Position numbers and translations under genes: made by a program | In this document: positions 29,002 through 37,989 of the stretch, piece by piece | How positions within the stretch are numbered: position 1 is the first letter of the stretch | Layout: every line of letters begins with the position of its first letter | From: Roseivivax sp. THAF197b | GTDB taxonomy: Bacteria > Pseudomonadota > Alphaproteobacteria > Rhodobacterales > Rhodobacteraceae | DNA: 64,000 bases | Assembly (NCBI RefSeq): GCF_009363255.1 | Contig: NZ_CP045318.1 | Span: 1,278,001 to 1,342,000 of the forward strand | Reading direction: 5' to 3' | Notes under the pieces: model-generated | The model's input: the letters and a program-made list of their open reading frames with translations, nothing else | What the model was told of the DNA's origin: nothing | Database searches by the model: none

Positions 29002-29693
29002 GTGCGGATCAATCCGACCAGTCGCCCCTGAACCGAGACATCGCCACGGGGCAGCACGCGCGGCTCATAGGCTGGGTTCGCAGCTTCCAGGATGATCATG
29101 TCATCCTTGCGTTTGAACCGCTTCAGCGTGGCCTCATAGCCTTGCACCTGCGCCACAACGATATCTCCGTTCTGCGCCTCGCCGGTTTCGCGGATGACCA
29201 CGACATCCCCGTCATTGATGCCCGCGTCGATCATGGAATCGCCTTTGACCTCAAGCGCGTAGTGCCGCCCGGCACCGGCGAGCATCTGGCCAGGCACCGC
29301 AATCTCGGGCGGGATGTCATTGATCGCCTCGATCGGTGCACCCGCCGCGATCCGTCCGAGGATCTGCAGATCCGTCGCATGGGTCGCCGACACGGGTTGC
29401 GCCGCTGCAGGACGGGACGTGGCGGCATCACCCTCGATCACGCGGGGCTGAAATCCGTTCTGCGCAGTGCCGCCCAGCGTTTCCGGCAGCTTCACGATCT
29501 CGATTGCACGGGCACGATGGGCGAGGCGACGGATAAAGCCGCGCTCCTCCAGCGCCGTGATCAATCGGTGAATTCCGGACTTCGACCGCAGATCCAATGC
29601 TTCCTTCATCTCGTCAAAGCTGGGCGGCACGCCATCGCGCTGCAGGCGACGGTTGATGAAGTCCAGAAGATCGAGTTGTTTCTTGGTCAGCAT
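28995..29693 (-). CDS. lexA: LexA repressor
   Basis: A 232-residue SOS repressor. The N-terminal winged helix ([17 protein letters not shown]...[19 protein letters not shown]) is followed by a long linker and the S24 self-cleavage domain. The scissile Ala-Gly is at 117-118 (RIAAGAP), the nucleophile Ser at 153 (KGDSMIDAG) and the general base Lys at 191 (ATLKRFK). GGAGGCGACCGC precedes the ATG. A GTTC-N7-GTTC box 31 bases upstream indicates autoregulation. It is divergent from the GlcNAc kinase gene. Confidence 0.97.
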   Translation of the reverse strand: MLTKKQLDLLDFINRRLQRDGVPPSFDEMKEALDLRSKSGIHRLITALEERGFIRRLAHRARAIEIVKLPETLGGTAQNGFQPRVIEGDAATSRPAAAQPVSATHATDLQILGRIAAGAPIEAINDIPPEIAVPGQMLAGAGRHYALEVKGDSMIDAGINDGDVVVIRETGEAQNGDIVVAQVQGYEATLKRFKRKDDMIILEAANPAYEPRVLPRGDVSVQGRLVGLIRTY

Positions 29694-29723
29694 GCGGTCG
29701 CCTCCGAGGTGATGTTCGGCTTT

Positions 29724-29738
29724 GTTCTATCTGTGTTC
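29724..29738. promoter_or_regulatory. LexA (SOS) box, alphaproteobacterial type
   Basis: GTTCTATCTGTGTTC fits exactly the GTTC-N7-GTTC direct-repeat operator known for Rhodobacter and Rhizobium LexA. It lies 31-45 bases upstream of the lexA start, so lexA is probably autoregulated. Another GTTC at 29714 is 6 bases from the first half and is not in register. The box also lies 69 bases upstream of the divergent kinase start. Confidence 0.85.
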
Positions 29739-29806
29739 GCGTTTTGTGTCAACCTACTCCGAATCAGCGGCCACTTAAGCCGTCAAGTGTCTGTGGAAGG
29801 ACCAGT

Positions 29807-30682
29807 GTGAAAACAGCTCTCCCCCTGGAAGCGGCCTCTGTGCCGGTGATTGCCGCCGACGGGGGCGGCACGCGATGCCGGATCGCGTTTGCAAATGCGC
29901 ATATCGTCGAGCAGGTCGAGGTTGCGGCGTGCAATCTATCATCCGATTTTGATGGCGGAATCAGAGAGCTGCGACGCGGACTTGATCTGCTGTCTCAAGT
30001 TCTGGGCGAAGATCTGAACCAATTTCCTGCCGTCTTTGCCCTGGCTGGCGTCGTGTCAGACGATATCGCGAACCGTGCGGCCCGTACGTTTCCTTTCGCG
30101 CGCATCCGCGTCTGCGAGGACCGTGTTGCAGCGCTGCGCGGTGCCCTCGGAGGCGTGGACGGGGCCGTCATCCATGCCGGTACGGGGGCTTTCGTCGGGG
30201 TTCAGGCAGAAGGGCGCGCCCGGTTCGCGGGCGGCTGGGGATCCAATCTGGGCGATGAGGGATCGGGTTTCTGGATCGGTCGGGAGGCCTTGCGGCACCA
30301 TTTGCGGGTCCTCGAAAAGCGGGCTGACAAAGGTGAATTGTCATCGGCAATTCAATCGGAAATCGGCGGCGCCGCAGAGGTCATCGCCTATGCGGGCACG
30401 CGACCCGTCCGTGACATTGCCGATCTGGCACCGCGGGTGGTTGCCTGCGCCAAAACTGACCCATCCGCTCAGGAGATATTGATGAACGCCGCCCGGCATC
30501 TATCTGATTATATGCAAGGAATGGAGGAAGCGGATCACGGCCCGATTTGCCTGACGGGGGGCGTTGCCCCGCATCTCGCAGCCTATCTTCCGACCCATAT
30601 CCAAAAGCGGCTGACCCAACCCAGAGGCACGCCGCTTGCCGGAGCGATCGCCTTGGCGCGGGACTTGGCGGGCCAGTCATGA
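29807..30682 (+). CDS. BadF/BadG-type ATPase, probable N-acetylglucosamine kinase
   Basis: A 291-residue sugar-kinase-fold protein. The phosphate-1 loop AADGGGTRCR, the GTGAFVGV phosphate-2 region and WGSNLGDEGSGFWIGREAL are typical of the BadF/BadG/BcrA family and of N-acetylglucosamine kinases. Next to nagA with a 4-base overlap, it should make GlcNAc-6-phosphate for deacetylation, probably in cell-wall amino-sugar recycling. I place the start at GTG 29807, 5 bases after GGAAGGACC; the in-frame upstream residues do not look native. Confidence 0.85.
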   Translation: MKTALPLEAASVPVIAADGGGTRCRIAFANAHIVEQVEVAACNLSSDFDGGIRELRRGLDLLSQVLGEDLNQFPAVFALAGVVSDDIANRAARTFPFARIRVCEDRVAALRGALGGVDGAVIHAGTGAFVGVQAEGRARFAGGWGSNLGDEGSGFWIGREALRHHLRVLEKRADKGELSSAIQSEIGGAAEVIAYAGTRPVRDIADLAPRVVACAKTDPSAQEILMNAARHLSDYMQGMEEADHGPICLTGGVAPHLAAYLPTHIQKRLTQPRGTPLAGAIALARDLAGQS

Positions 30683-31800
30683 GCGAGGCAATCCAATTCC
30701 TCAACGGCCGTGTGTTCGATGGGGAGCATCTACTTGAGGATCAGGCGCTAACGATCTGTGATGGAACAGTAATCTCTGACATCAAGGGCGAGGATGCCAC
30801 GCAAATCGACCTTCACGGTGATATCTTGGCGCCCGGTTTCGTCGATCTTCAGGTCAATGGCGGTGGCGGCATCAACCTGAACGACGATCCTTGCGTTGAA
30901 ACACTGCGCAGGATGACGGAGGCGCATCGGGCACTTGGCGCGACGACCCTCTTGCCGACGCTGATCACCGACCGACCGGAGAAGGTGTCTGTGGCCATCG
31001 AGGCGGCCTGTGAGGCATGTGCAGACCATGTACCGGGCATTGCCGGGCTGCACCTGGAAGGGCCGCATCTGGACCGCGCGAAACACGGCGCCCATGATCC
31101 GGCGATGATCCGTCCGATGGACGCCTCGGACCTCGCCTTGCTGATCGAGGCGGCGAAACGCTTGCCCTGTCTCATGGTGACGCTGGCGCCTGAAAACGCG
31201 ACCCTGGAGCAGGTGCGCAAGCTTTCGGACGCGGGCGTCGTCGTCATGCTCGGCCACAGCGATTGCGACGCCGTCACCGCATCCGCCTATTTCGAGGCAG
31301 GCGCGCGGGGCGTCACGCATCTGTTCAACGCGATGAGCCAGATGAATGCGCGTGCGCCGGGACTCGTGGGTGCGGCGCTCTCGCATCGGGTGTGGTGCGG
31401 TTTGATCGCGGATGGGGTGCATGTGGCGCCGGAGGCGATGCGCGTGGCGCTGGCGGCCAACGACCACATCGTGCTGGTCAGCGACGCCATGGCCGTGGCC
31501 GGGACAGATTTGCCGAGCTTCATGCTCGGGGAACGAAAGGTTTATCGGAAAAACAATGAATTACGGCTCGAAGATGAGACGCTGGCGGGGGCGGATCTGG
31601 ACCTCACGCGCGCGGTCTCGATCGTTATGACGGAATGCGGTCAGAGCCTGGAGCAGGCCCTTCGGCGCGCGACATCCGGCCCGGCCAGTCTGGCCGGGCT
31701 GACAGGTGGCATAGGTTCGCTCAGACCGGGAGACCCGTTTCGGGCCGTCCGTCTTCGTGAGGAAACGGGCGGCCTGCGGCTGATCGATGTCTTTGGCTGA
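30679..31800 (+). CDS. nagA: N-acetylglucosamine-6-phosphate deacetylase
   Basis: A 373-residue amidohydrolase giving glucosamine-6-phosphate and acetate. Metal and substrate residues are visible in LHLEGPHLDRAKHGAH, VVMLGHSDCD, GVTHLFNAMSQM and LVSDAMAVAGT. The ATG overlaps the kinase stop (ATGA). No nagB or phosphotransferase gene is adjacent, so the pair probably serves recycling. Convergent with the transglycosylase gene; the stop codons are adjacent. Confidence 0.95.
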   Translation: MSEAIQFLNGRVFDGEHLLEDQALTICDGTVISDIKGEDATQIDLHGDILAPGFVDLQVNGGGGINLNDDPCVETLRRMTEAHRALGATTLLPTLITDRPEKVSVAIEAACEACADHVPGIAGLHLEGPHLDRAKHGAHDPAMIRPMDASDLALLIEAAKRLPCLMVTLAPENATLEQVRKLSDAGVVVMLGHSDCDAVTASAYFEAGARGVTHLFNAMSQMNARAPGLVGAALSHRVWCGLIADGVHVAPEAMRVALAANDHIVLVSDAMAVAGTDLPSFMLGERKVYRKNNELRLEDETLAGADLDLTRAVSIVMTECGQSLEQALRRATSGPASLAGLTGGIGSLRPGDPFRAVRLREETGGLRLIDVFG

Positions 31801-33036
31801 TCAGCGCGCGAGCGCTTGCAGCAAGGCGGGCGAGGGTGTGCCTGTCACCGGCAGCCCCACACTGGCTTGGTAGGCGCGGATTGCCTCTTCAGTGTTCGGT
31901 CCGATCACGCCATCCGTGCCGCCCGTGTCGAAGCCGCGCGATGTCAGCAATTCCTGCAGGCGTTTGCGATCATCCGCGGTCAGCCCGGTTGCGTCCGGCG
32001 GAAACTGGGCTGACAGCGGCGGGCCGCCCGCAATGCGCGAGGCCAGGTAACCCACGCCAAGCGCGTAGTTTTCCGAATTGTTGTAGCGCAGGATCACATC
32101 GAAATTCCGCGAGACCAGAAAAGCCGGGCCCACGATCCCCGATGGTCTGAGCAGGGCCGCATCTCCGAGCGCTGGCAGCGCGCCGCCCCGCGCAGAGGTG
32201 ACACCCGCGGCTGTCCAAGAGGCGACGGTGCGCCGGTTGCCGCGCCCCGTGGGCAGGCCCTCCGGCGCACGCACTTCAAGGCCCCAGGGACGACCACGAC
32301 GCCAGCCGCTATCGGCGAGGTAGGCCGCCGCAGAGGCAAGCCCGTCCGTCGGATCCTCCGACCAGATATCGCGCCGACCATCGCCACGGAAATCGACCGC
32401 ATGGGCTTGATAAGTGGTTGGAATGAATTGTGTATGTCCCATCGCGCCAGCCCAGGACCCGGTCAGTTGCCCGGCGCTCGTATCGCCCCGTTCGAGGATC
32501 CGCAGTGCTGCGAGAAGCTGGGCTTCGAAGAAGTCACCGCGCCGTCCGTCATAGGCTAGCGTCGCCGTGGCAGAGATGACCGGGATGTCCCCACGGCGCG
32601 CCCCGAAGCGGCTTTCCACGCCCCAGATGGCACAGGTGATGGATGCGGGCACGCCGTAGCGCGCTTCAACTTCCGATAGCAAGCTGCTGTTTTGTCTGAA
32701 TTTCTCTCGTCCGGTGGCCACGCGCGCATCGCCCGCGACGATGTTGAGGTAATCCTCAAAACTGCGCTTGAACTCGGTCTGGTTGCGATCCCGCGCGACG
32801 ACGCCGGGCAGGAAGCCCGCGCCGCGAAACGCCCTGTCCAACGTGCTTTCGGAGATGCCGCGCGACCGGGCGCGCGCGCGGAAGCCCGCCACCCAGGCGT
32901 CAAAGCCGGGATTGGGCGTCGGCATCAGGTCCGGATCGCGCGCGGGGGTCGGGGAAATCGGGGAGGCACCGCCGCCGCCGCAAGCGGACAGGAAGGCGGT
33001 TGCCCCGAGGGCGAAGGTGCGACGAGATAGGGTCAT
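31801..33036 (-). CDS. Lytic murein transglycosylase (MltB family) with peptidoglycan-binding domain
   Basis: A 411-residue protein. The N-terminus MTLSRRTFALGATAFLSACGG combines a twin-arginine-like motif with a lipobox (LSAC), suggesting an exported lipoprotein. The SLT/MltB catalytic domain spans about 45-330, with the catalytic Glu in IWGVESRFG and GAMGHTQFIPTTY. The last ~60 residues form a PG_binding_1 domain (GTDGVIGPNTEEAIRAYQ). It cleaves glycan strands to 1,6-anhydro-muropeptides. ATG 33036 is chosen because the signal sequence starts there. Confidence 0.93.
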   Translation of the reverse strand: MTLSRRTFALGATAFLSACGGGGASPISPTPARDPDLMPTPNPGFDAWVAGFRARARSRGISESTLDRAFRGAGFLPGVVARDRNQTEFKRSFEDYLNIVAGDARVATGREKFRQNSSLLSEVEARYGVPASITCAIWGVESRFGARRGDIPVISATATLAYDGRRGDFFEAQLLAALRILERGDTSAGQLTGSWAGAMGHTQFIPTTYQAHAVDFRGDGRRDIWSEDPTDGLASAAAYLADSGWRRGRPWGLEVRAPEGLPTGRGNRRTVASWTAAGVTSARGGALPALGDAALLRPSGIVGPAFLVSRNFDVILRYNNSENYALGVGYLASRIAGGPPLSAQFPPDATGLTADDRKRLQELLTSRGFDTGGTDGVIGPNTEEAIRAYQASVGLPVTGTPSPALLQALAR

Positions 33037-33155
33037 GACTGCTCTGCTCTGCCTCTTTTGGGTCTTGGCTGAGCGGAGTGTGCCGGGCGGGCAAGGGACG
33101 AGCAAGGGCTTGCAAGCCGCCCGGCGATCAAATGCCCAAAATCGCCAGATCAGCC

Positions 33156-34643
33156 TCAGAAGGCCTGGGCCGCCGCCACCGCGCGTTGCCAGGAGGCGTA
33201 TTTTTCCTCGCGCGTGTCAGCGTCCATCGACGGTTCGAACTTGCGATCGAGCGCCCACATTGCGGCGAACCCGTCGCGGTCGGGGTAGATGCCCGCCTTC
33301 ATCCCGGCGAGCCAGGCCGCGCCCATCGCGGTCGTCTCCAGAACCTCCGGCCGGTCCACGTCCGCGCCGATGATATCTGCCAGAAATTGCATGGCGAAAT
33401 CGGAGGCCGACATCCCGCCATCGACGCGCAAGGTCCGGCCCGCGCCATCGCCTTTCCAGTCCGCGCGCATGGCGTCCAGAAGATCACGCGTTTGGTAGCC
33501 CACGCTTTCGAGTGCGGCGCGCGCGAATTCCTCGGGCCCGGAATTGCGCGTCAGCCCGAAGATCGCGCCACGGCATTCGGCATTCCAATAGGGGGCACCG
33601 AGGCCCGTAAAGGCCGGAACCAGAACGACATTCTGCGTATCGTCCGCGCGCTCCGCCATGGGCTGGGTTTCCTTCGCCTCGCGGATGATCTTCAGCCCGT
33701 CGCGCAGCCATTGCACCACCGCGCCCGCGATGAAGATGGACCCTTCAAGCGCGTAGGTCGGCTTGCCGTCGAGCTGATAGGCGATGGTCGTGAGCAGGCG
33801 GTTCTCCGATCGCACAGGCTCGGCCCCGGTGTTCATGAGCGCGAAACAGCCCGTGCCATAGGTGGATTTGAGCATGCCCGGCTCGAAGCAGGCCTGACCG
33901 ATCGTGGCGGCCTGCTGGTCGCCCGCAACGCCCAGGATCGGGATCTCGCGCCCGAACAGATCGCCGCGCGTCACGCCGTATTCCGCTGCGCTGTCGCGGA
34001 CCTCGGGCAGCATTTCCACGGGGATATCCAAGAGCTTGCAGATCGACGTTGACCAACGCCCCTTGCGGATGTCGTAAAGCATCGTGCGGCAGGCATTGGT
34101 CGCATCGGTTGCATGTACCTTGCCGCCGGTGAGCTTCCAGATCAGGAACGTGTCGACCGTGCCAAACAGAAGCTTGCCCGCCTTGGCGCGGCTGCGGTCG
34201 GGATCGACCTCGTCGAGGATGAATTTCAGTTTTGTCGACGAGAAGTAGGGATCGAGCAGTAGACCGGTACGATCCGTCACCATCTCTTCGTGGCCTTGCG
34301 CCTTCAGCTCCTGGCAATAGGCCGAGGTGCGGCGATCCTGCCAGACGATGGCGCGGTGCACCGCATGGCCCGTCTCGGCATCCCAGACCACGGTGGTTTC
34401 GCGTTGGTTTGTGATCCCGATGGCCGCGATCTGGCTGGCATCGGTCTCCGCCTTCTCGATCACGCCGCGGCAGGTGGCGGCCGTCGTCGTCCAGAGATCG
34501 CTGGCCTCATGCTCGACCCAGCCCGAGGCGGGGTAGTGCTGTTCGAATTCTTCCTGAGCGATTGCGGCGATCCTGAGTTTCTCGTCGAACAGGATGGCGC
34601 GGCTCGAGGTCGTGCCTTGATCGATGGCGAGAATATAGGTCAT
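33156..34643 (-). CDS. glpK: Glycerol kinase
   Basis: A 495-residue FGGY-family kinase making glycerol-3-phosphate. The N-terminus [20 protein letters not shown], the [11 protein letters not shown] block and the C-terminal [18 protein letters not shown] region are diagnostic. GGGGAGGTTTTCG precedes the ATG. It lies on the same strand as the glycerol transporter and dehydrogenase operon but 16 kb from it, so it must be expressed from its own promoter; I see no clear GlpR-like repeat upstream. Confidence 0.98.
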   Translation of the reverse strand: MTYILAIDQGTTSSRAILFDEKLRIAAIAQEEFEQHYPASGWVEHEASDLWTTTAATCRGVIEKAETDASQIAAIGITNQRETTVVWDAETGHAVHRAIVWQDRRTSAYCQELKAQGHEEMVTDRTGLLLDPYFSSTKLKFILDEVDPDRSRAKAGKLLFGTVDTFLIWKLTGGKVHATDATNACRTMLYDIRKGRWSTSICKLLDIPVEMLPEVRDSAAEYGVTRGDLFGREIPILGVAGDQQAATIGQACFEPGMLKSTYGTGCFALMNTGAEPVRSENRLLTTIAYQLDGKPTYALEGSIFIAGAVVQWLRDGLKIIREAKETQPMAERADDTQNVVLVPAFTGLGAPYWNAECRGAIFGLTRNSGPEEFARAALESVGYQTRDLLDAMRADWKGDGAGRTLRVDGGMSASDFAMQFLADIIGADVDRPEVLETTAMGAAWLAGMKAGIYPDRDGFAAMWALDRKFEPSMDADTREEKYASWQRAVAAAQAF

Positions 34644-34744
34644 CGAAAACCTCCCCTTGGCGTTTCAACCATGTGTAACGGCATGGGGAATGGGATGGAA
34701 GCGCGCCGCGTCGTGAGCCACGTTCGAGCCGTGGCATCTGCCTG

Positions 34745-34777
34745 AAAGCCGGTCGCGTCAGTCGCGGACCGGGCTTT
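34745..34777 (-). terminator. Possible terminator after the small membrane-protein gene
   Basis: On the minus strand AAAGCCCGGTC and GACCGGCTTT form a stem of about 10 bp (one bulged C) that overlaps the 3' end of the 34758-35090 gene and is followed by CAGG rather than T's. A weak call. The spacer to glpK (34644-34757) otherwise shows only a probable glpK promoter region. Confidence 0.35.
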
Positions 34778-35090
34778 CTGCGGGCGTCCAAAGCGCTGTG
34801 AAGAGGCTCAGGGCTGCGAGGGCGTCGAGCGCAAGGATCGCCATGTCGAGCGCGTCCGGCACTGGCGGCAGGCCTATCTCGGCCGCCCGTGCGCCCATGG
34901 CGAGGATCAGCGCGAGCATCACGAGCCAGCCCGTCCAGCGCAGACCCGCCTGCAAGATGAGGCCCGCCGCGAGGGCAAGACCCGCAAGGCCCATCTCCGT
35001 CAGGCCAGCAAACCACGCCGCGACGAGGTGAAAGACCGCGACCACCATCAAAAGGCGTCCGGCATAGGGCAAGGTGTTGAAACGCGACAT
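34758..35090 (-). CDS. Small integral membrane protein of unknown function
   Basis: A 110-residue protein, mostly hydrophobic, with about four predicted membrane helices (LLMVVAVFHLVAAWFAG, LAGLALAAGLILQ, WLVMLALILAMGA, MAILALDALAALSLFTALW). The start MSRFN at 35090 lies 10 bases after the stop of the molybdenum enzyme gene, so it is probably third in that operon. It has no recognised family and no obvious haem-ligating motif. A membrane anchor or electron-transfer partner for the oxidoreductase is speculation. Confidence 0.7.
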   Translation of the reverse strand: MSRFNTLPYAGRLLMVVAVFHLVAAWFAGLTEMGLAGLALAAGLILQAGLRWTGWLVMLALILAMGARAAEIGLPPVPDALDMAILALDALAALSLFTALWTPAESPVRD

Positions 35091-35100
35091 CGGCGAGGCC

Positions 35101-37338
35101 TCAGGCAAAGGTGACGAATTTGTTGAACGGCATTTCGCGCAGCCGCGTGCCAGTCGCCGCGAAGATCGCGCCCGCAAGCGCGGGGGCGGCAGGCGGGACA
35201 GGTGGCTCGCCGATCCCGGTCACACGGTCGCCGTTTTCCAATCCGCGGACCGTGATCCGGGGGGCCTGCCGCATCCGCATTCCCTCATGCGCGTAATAAT
35301 TGTCCTGCTGCGCCACACCGCCAGCATAGGTGATCTCGCAATTCATCGCGTGGCCCAGGGCCCAGATCACGCCACCCTGCACTTGGTTTTCGAAATTGAC
35401 CGGATCGACCACGCGGCCGACTTCCGCGGCGACCCAGACATTGTCGATGCGGATGCCGTCCTCCGTATCCGAAACCTCAATGATTTCAGCGCAATGAACG
35501 CCGAAGCTGCGGGTCAGGGCGATGCCCCGTCCGCGTCCCGGTGCCGGGTTCGGACCGGACCAGTCAGCCATTTCGCCCACCGTTTCCAGAACGGCGCGGG
35601 CCAGCGGATCCGAGGTCAGGCGCAGGCGCTCCTGCAAGGGATCTGCCCCCGCTGCATGGATCAGCTCGTCGAGCGCGGCATTGTAGAAAAAGCCGTTCGA
35701 AGACGCGCCCACGGACCGCCAGGACGAGATCGGCGCCAGCGGCTGTGCGCGATATCCCGTTACGCGCTGGTGCGGGATCGCGAAGGGCTGGTCCCAGGCA
35801 CCGGCGACGATCTGGCTGTCGGGGCCGGGCACGGGCTGGTTCTGCCGCGCCATCTGAGACGCCATCACCGACGGCATCGCGATCCCGAGATCGAGCGCCT
35901 CGACCTGACCATCCCTCACGGCCCCCCGCATCCGCGCCATGGCGATCTGCCGGGGATAATCGTGGATCATGTCCTCCTCGCGCTGATAGGTCAGCTTCAC
36001 GGGCGTGCCGGGCATTTGCATCGCGATTTCCGTGGCTTGCTTGACGACCTCGTCCTCGAGCCTGTGGCCGAAGGAGCCGCCCATCGCCAGCACATGCACC
36101 GTGACCTGATCAGGCGTTAACCCGGTGATCCGGGCCACGTTGCGCTGGATGAAGCGCGGGATCTGCGTGCCGGTCCAGACCTCCGCTCCGTCTTCGTCCA
36201 CCCGCACCACGGCGTTTACCGGCTCCAGCGGCGCATGGGCGAGGTAGGGCGCGCGGTATTCGGCGCTGATCGCCTCCGATCCGAGATTTGCCTCCACATC
36301 GCCATCGTCGCGTTTGCGGCTGTCGCGGGCGTCCTCGGTGAACGCGGCCTCGAGTGCGGCCCAGTGATCGGCCTGTTCGGTGGGGAAATCGGGTTTGCCC
36401 CAAGTCGCCGCGATTGCCGCGCGCGCCCGGAAGGCGCGCCAGGTATTATCCGCCACGATGCCGAGGCCACCGGTGATCGGAATGACCGCCTGCACGCCGC
36501 GCAGTTTCATCGCCTCTGCCGTGTCGAAACTGTCGAGCGCGCCGCCTTGCGCGGGGTTCATCAGCACCGTCGCATGAACCATGCCGGGCAAGTTGGCATC
36601 GATCCCGTAGGCCTGCGTTCCGGTGGATTTCGGCACGATATCAAGGCGCTGGATGCCCTTATTGATGTAGCGCCACGTCTCGGGCGCACGGAGCGGCACG
36701 TCCTGAACAACCGCGCGGCCCGACAGATCGGCGGCAAGCTCGGTATAGGCGATCCGGGTTCCATCCGGCGCAATCACATGGCCCGCCTCGGTGGAGAGGT
36801 CCATCGCATCGACGCCAAGACGGTCTGCCGCTGCCGCCTTGATCGTCTCGCGCGCCGAAGCGCCTGCGGCACGCAGCTTGTCGAAAGCGTCCGGCACGGT
36901 GGTCGAGCCGCCGGTGATTTGCAGCCCCATCACCTTGAGCGCGGTGGCGACTGTCGCTTCGGTGGCATTGCGAACGAGTCCGGCGGCGGGGACCATGAAT
37001 TCCGCCGCCTCCGTCGCAAGGGCGCCGTTCCAATAGGCGGCATCGGGCGGGCCGGGATCGATGGCGATGTTTTCGAGGTCGACATCCAGCTCTTCGGCAA
37101 TGAGCGCGGCCTGGACGTGGTAGGCGCCCTGACCGGAATCCGCGCGCGGCGTGATCAGCGTTACGCCCGACGCGTCGATCTTGACGTAAGGGGTGAGCGC
37201 CGCGGCACCCGCGCTCAGCTTGGCCTCCAGCGGATTGTCATGGGGGCGCCGCGCGGCATAGATGCCGAAAGCCGCGCCGCCCGCAATCGCGACGGATCCC
37301 GCGAGGAAGACCCGGCGGGTAATGTCCTTCGCGCTCAT
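35101..37338 (-). CDS. Molybdopterin-dependent oxidoreductase large subunit (IorB-like, aldehyde/isoquinoline oxidoreductase)
   Basis: A 745-residue molybdopterin-binding subunit of the xanthine oxidase family. A twin-arginine signal (ITRRVFLAGSVAIAGG) begins at about residue 6, so the enzyme is probably exported folded to the periplasm. The domain order matches IorB (isoquinoline 1-oxidoreductase β): ADSGQGAYHVQAALIAEELDV near the N-terminus, ALGGSFGHRLED-type cofactor loops mid-protein and GIGEPPVPPAAPALAGAI near the C-terminus. It pairs with the 2Fe-2S subunit encoded 1 base upstream. There is no FAD subunit, as in other IorAB enzymes. The substrate is unknown. Confidence 0.9.
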   Translation of the reverse strand: MSAKDITRRVFLAGSVAIAGGAAFGIYAARRPHDNPLEAKLSAGAAALTPYVKIDASGVTLITPRADSGQGAYHVQAALIAEELDVDLENIAIDPGPPDAAYWNGALATEAAEFMVPAAGLVRNATEATVATALKVMGLQITGGSTTVPDAFDKLRAAGASARETIKAAAADRLGVDAMDLSTEAGHVIAPDGTRIAYTELAADLSGRAVVQDVPLRAPETWRYINKGIQRLDIVPKSTGTQAYGIDANLPGMVHATVLMNPAQGGALDSFDTAEAMKLRGVQAVIPITGGLGIVADNTWRAFRARAAIAATWGKPDFPTEQADHWAALEAAFTEDARDSRKRDDGDVEANLGSEAISAEYRAPYLAHAPLEPVNAVVRVDEDGAEVWTGTQIPRFIQRNVARITGLTPDQVTVHVLAMGGSFGHRLEDEVVKQATEIAMQMPGTPVKLTYQREEDMIHDYPRQIAMARMRGAVRDGQVEALDLGIAMPSVMASQMARQNQPVPGPDSQIVAGAWDQPFAIPHQRVTGYRAQPLAPISSWRSVGASSNGFFYNAALDELIHAAGADPLQERLRLTSDPLARAVLETVGEMADWSGPNPAPGRGRGIALTRSFGVHCAEIIEVSDTEDGIRIDNVWVAAEVGRVVDPVNFENQVQGGVIWALGHAMNCEITYAGGVAQQDNYYAHEGMRMRQAPRITVRGLENGDRVTGIGEPPVPPAAPALAGAIFAATGTRLREMPFNKFVTFA

Positions 37339-37339
37339 T

Positions 37340-37801
37340 TCATGCCTCCTGCAAGCGGCGGGCCGCGTCGTGGATGGCCGCCCGGATCCGAGGATATGTG
37401 CCACAGCGGCAGAGATTGCCGTTCATCGCCGCGTCGATATCTGCATCCGTGGGGGCGGGTGTCGTCGCCAGAAGATCGGCGGCCTGCATGATCTGGCCGG
37501 ACTGGCAATAACCACATTGCGCCACCTGATGCGCGATCCAGGCTTCCTGCACCGCGTGCAGCGCCTCCGGCGTGCCAAGCCCTTCGATTGTTGTGACCTC
37601 CGCGCCCTCGGCATCCGCGGCCCAGGTCTGGCAGGACCGTACCGCGACCCCGTCGAGATGCACCGTGCAGGCCCCGCAGAGTCCCGCGCCGCAGCCATAT
37701 TTGACGCCCGTGATCCCCAATTCATCGCGAAGCACCCACAAAAGCGGCATGTCTTCTTCCACGTCGACCTCGCGCGGGGTCCCGTTCACGGTCAGTTGCA
37801 T
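37340..37801 (-). CDS. 2Fe-2S subunit of a molybdenum oxidoreductase (IorA-like)
   Basis: A 153-residue protein with the two cluster-binding cysteine sets of xanthine-oxidase-family small subunits. The plant-type ferredoxin set is in [18 protein letters not shown] plus a downstream Cys; the second set is in [16 protein letters not shown] and [11 protein letters not shown]. It transfers electrons from the molybdenum subunit encoded immediately downstream. It lacks a signal peptide, so it would travel with the Tat-exported large subunit. First gene of a three-gene minus-strand operon. Confidence 0.94.
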   Translation of the reverse strand: MQLTVNGTPREVDVEEDMPLLWVLRDELGITGVKYGCGAGLCGACTVHLDGVAVRSCQTWAADAEGAEVTTIEGLGTPEALHAVQEAWIAHQVAQCGYCQSGQIMQAADLLATTPAPTDADIDAAMNGNLCRCGTYPRIRAAIHDAARRLQEA

Positions 37802-37989
37802 GGGCCTTGGTCCTCACGTCGCATCTGATTTAATCACAACATAGCAGCGCCTCAGCCGCTTTTTGAGACACGGAATGCGTGCAATCGCGAAGCTTGACGC
37901 AACGTAGCCCCCGGCGCGCCATGCGGCTTGTCTTTTGCGCGGGCCTCAGGCGGTATGGCCCCGCGCAACAACACGAAAGGGTCGCATCC

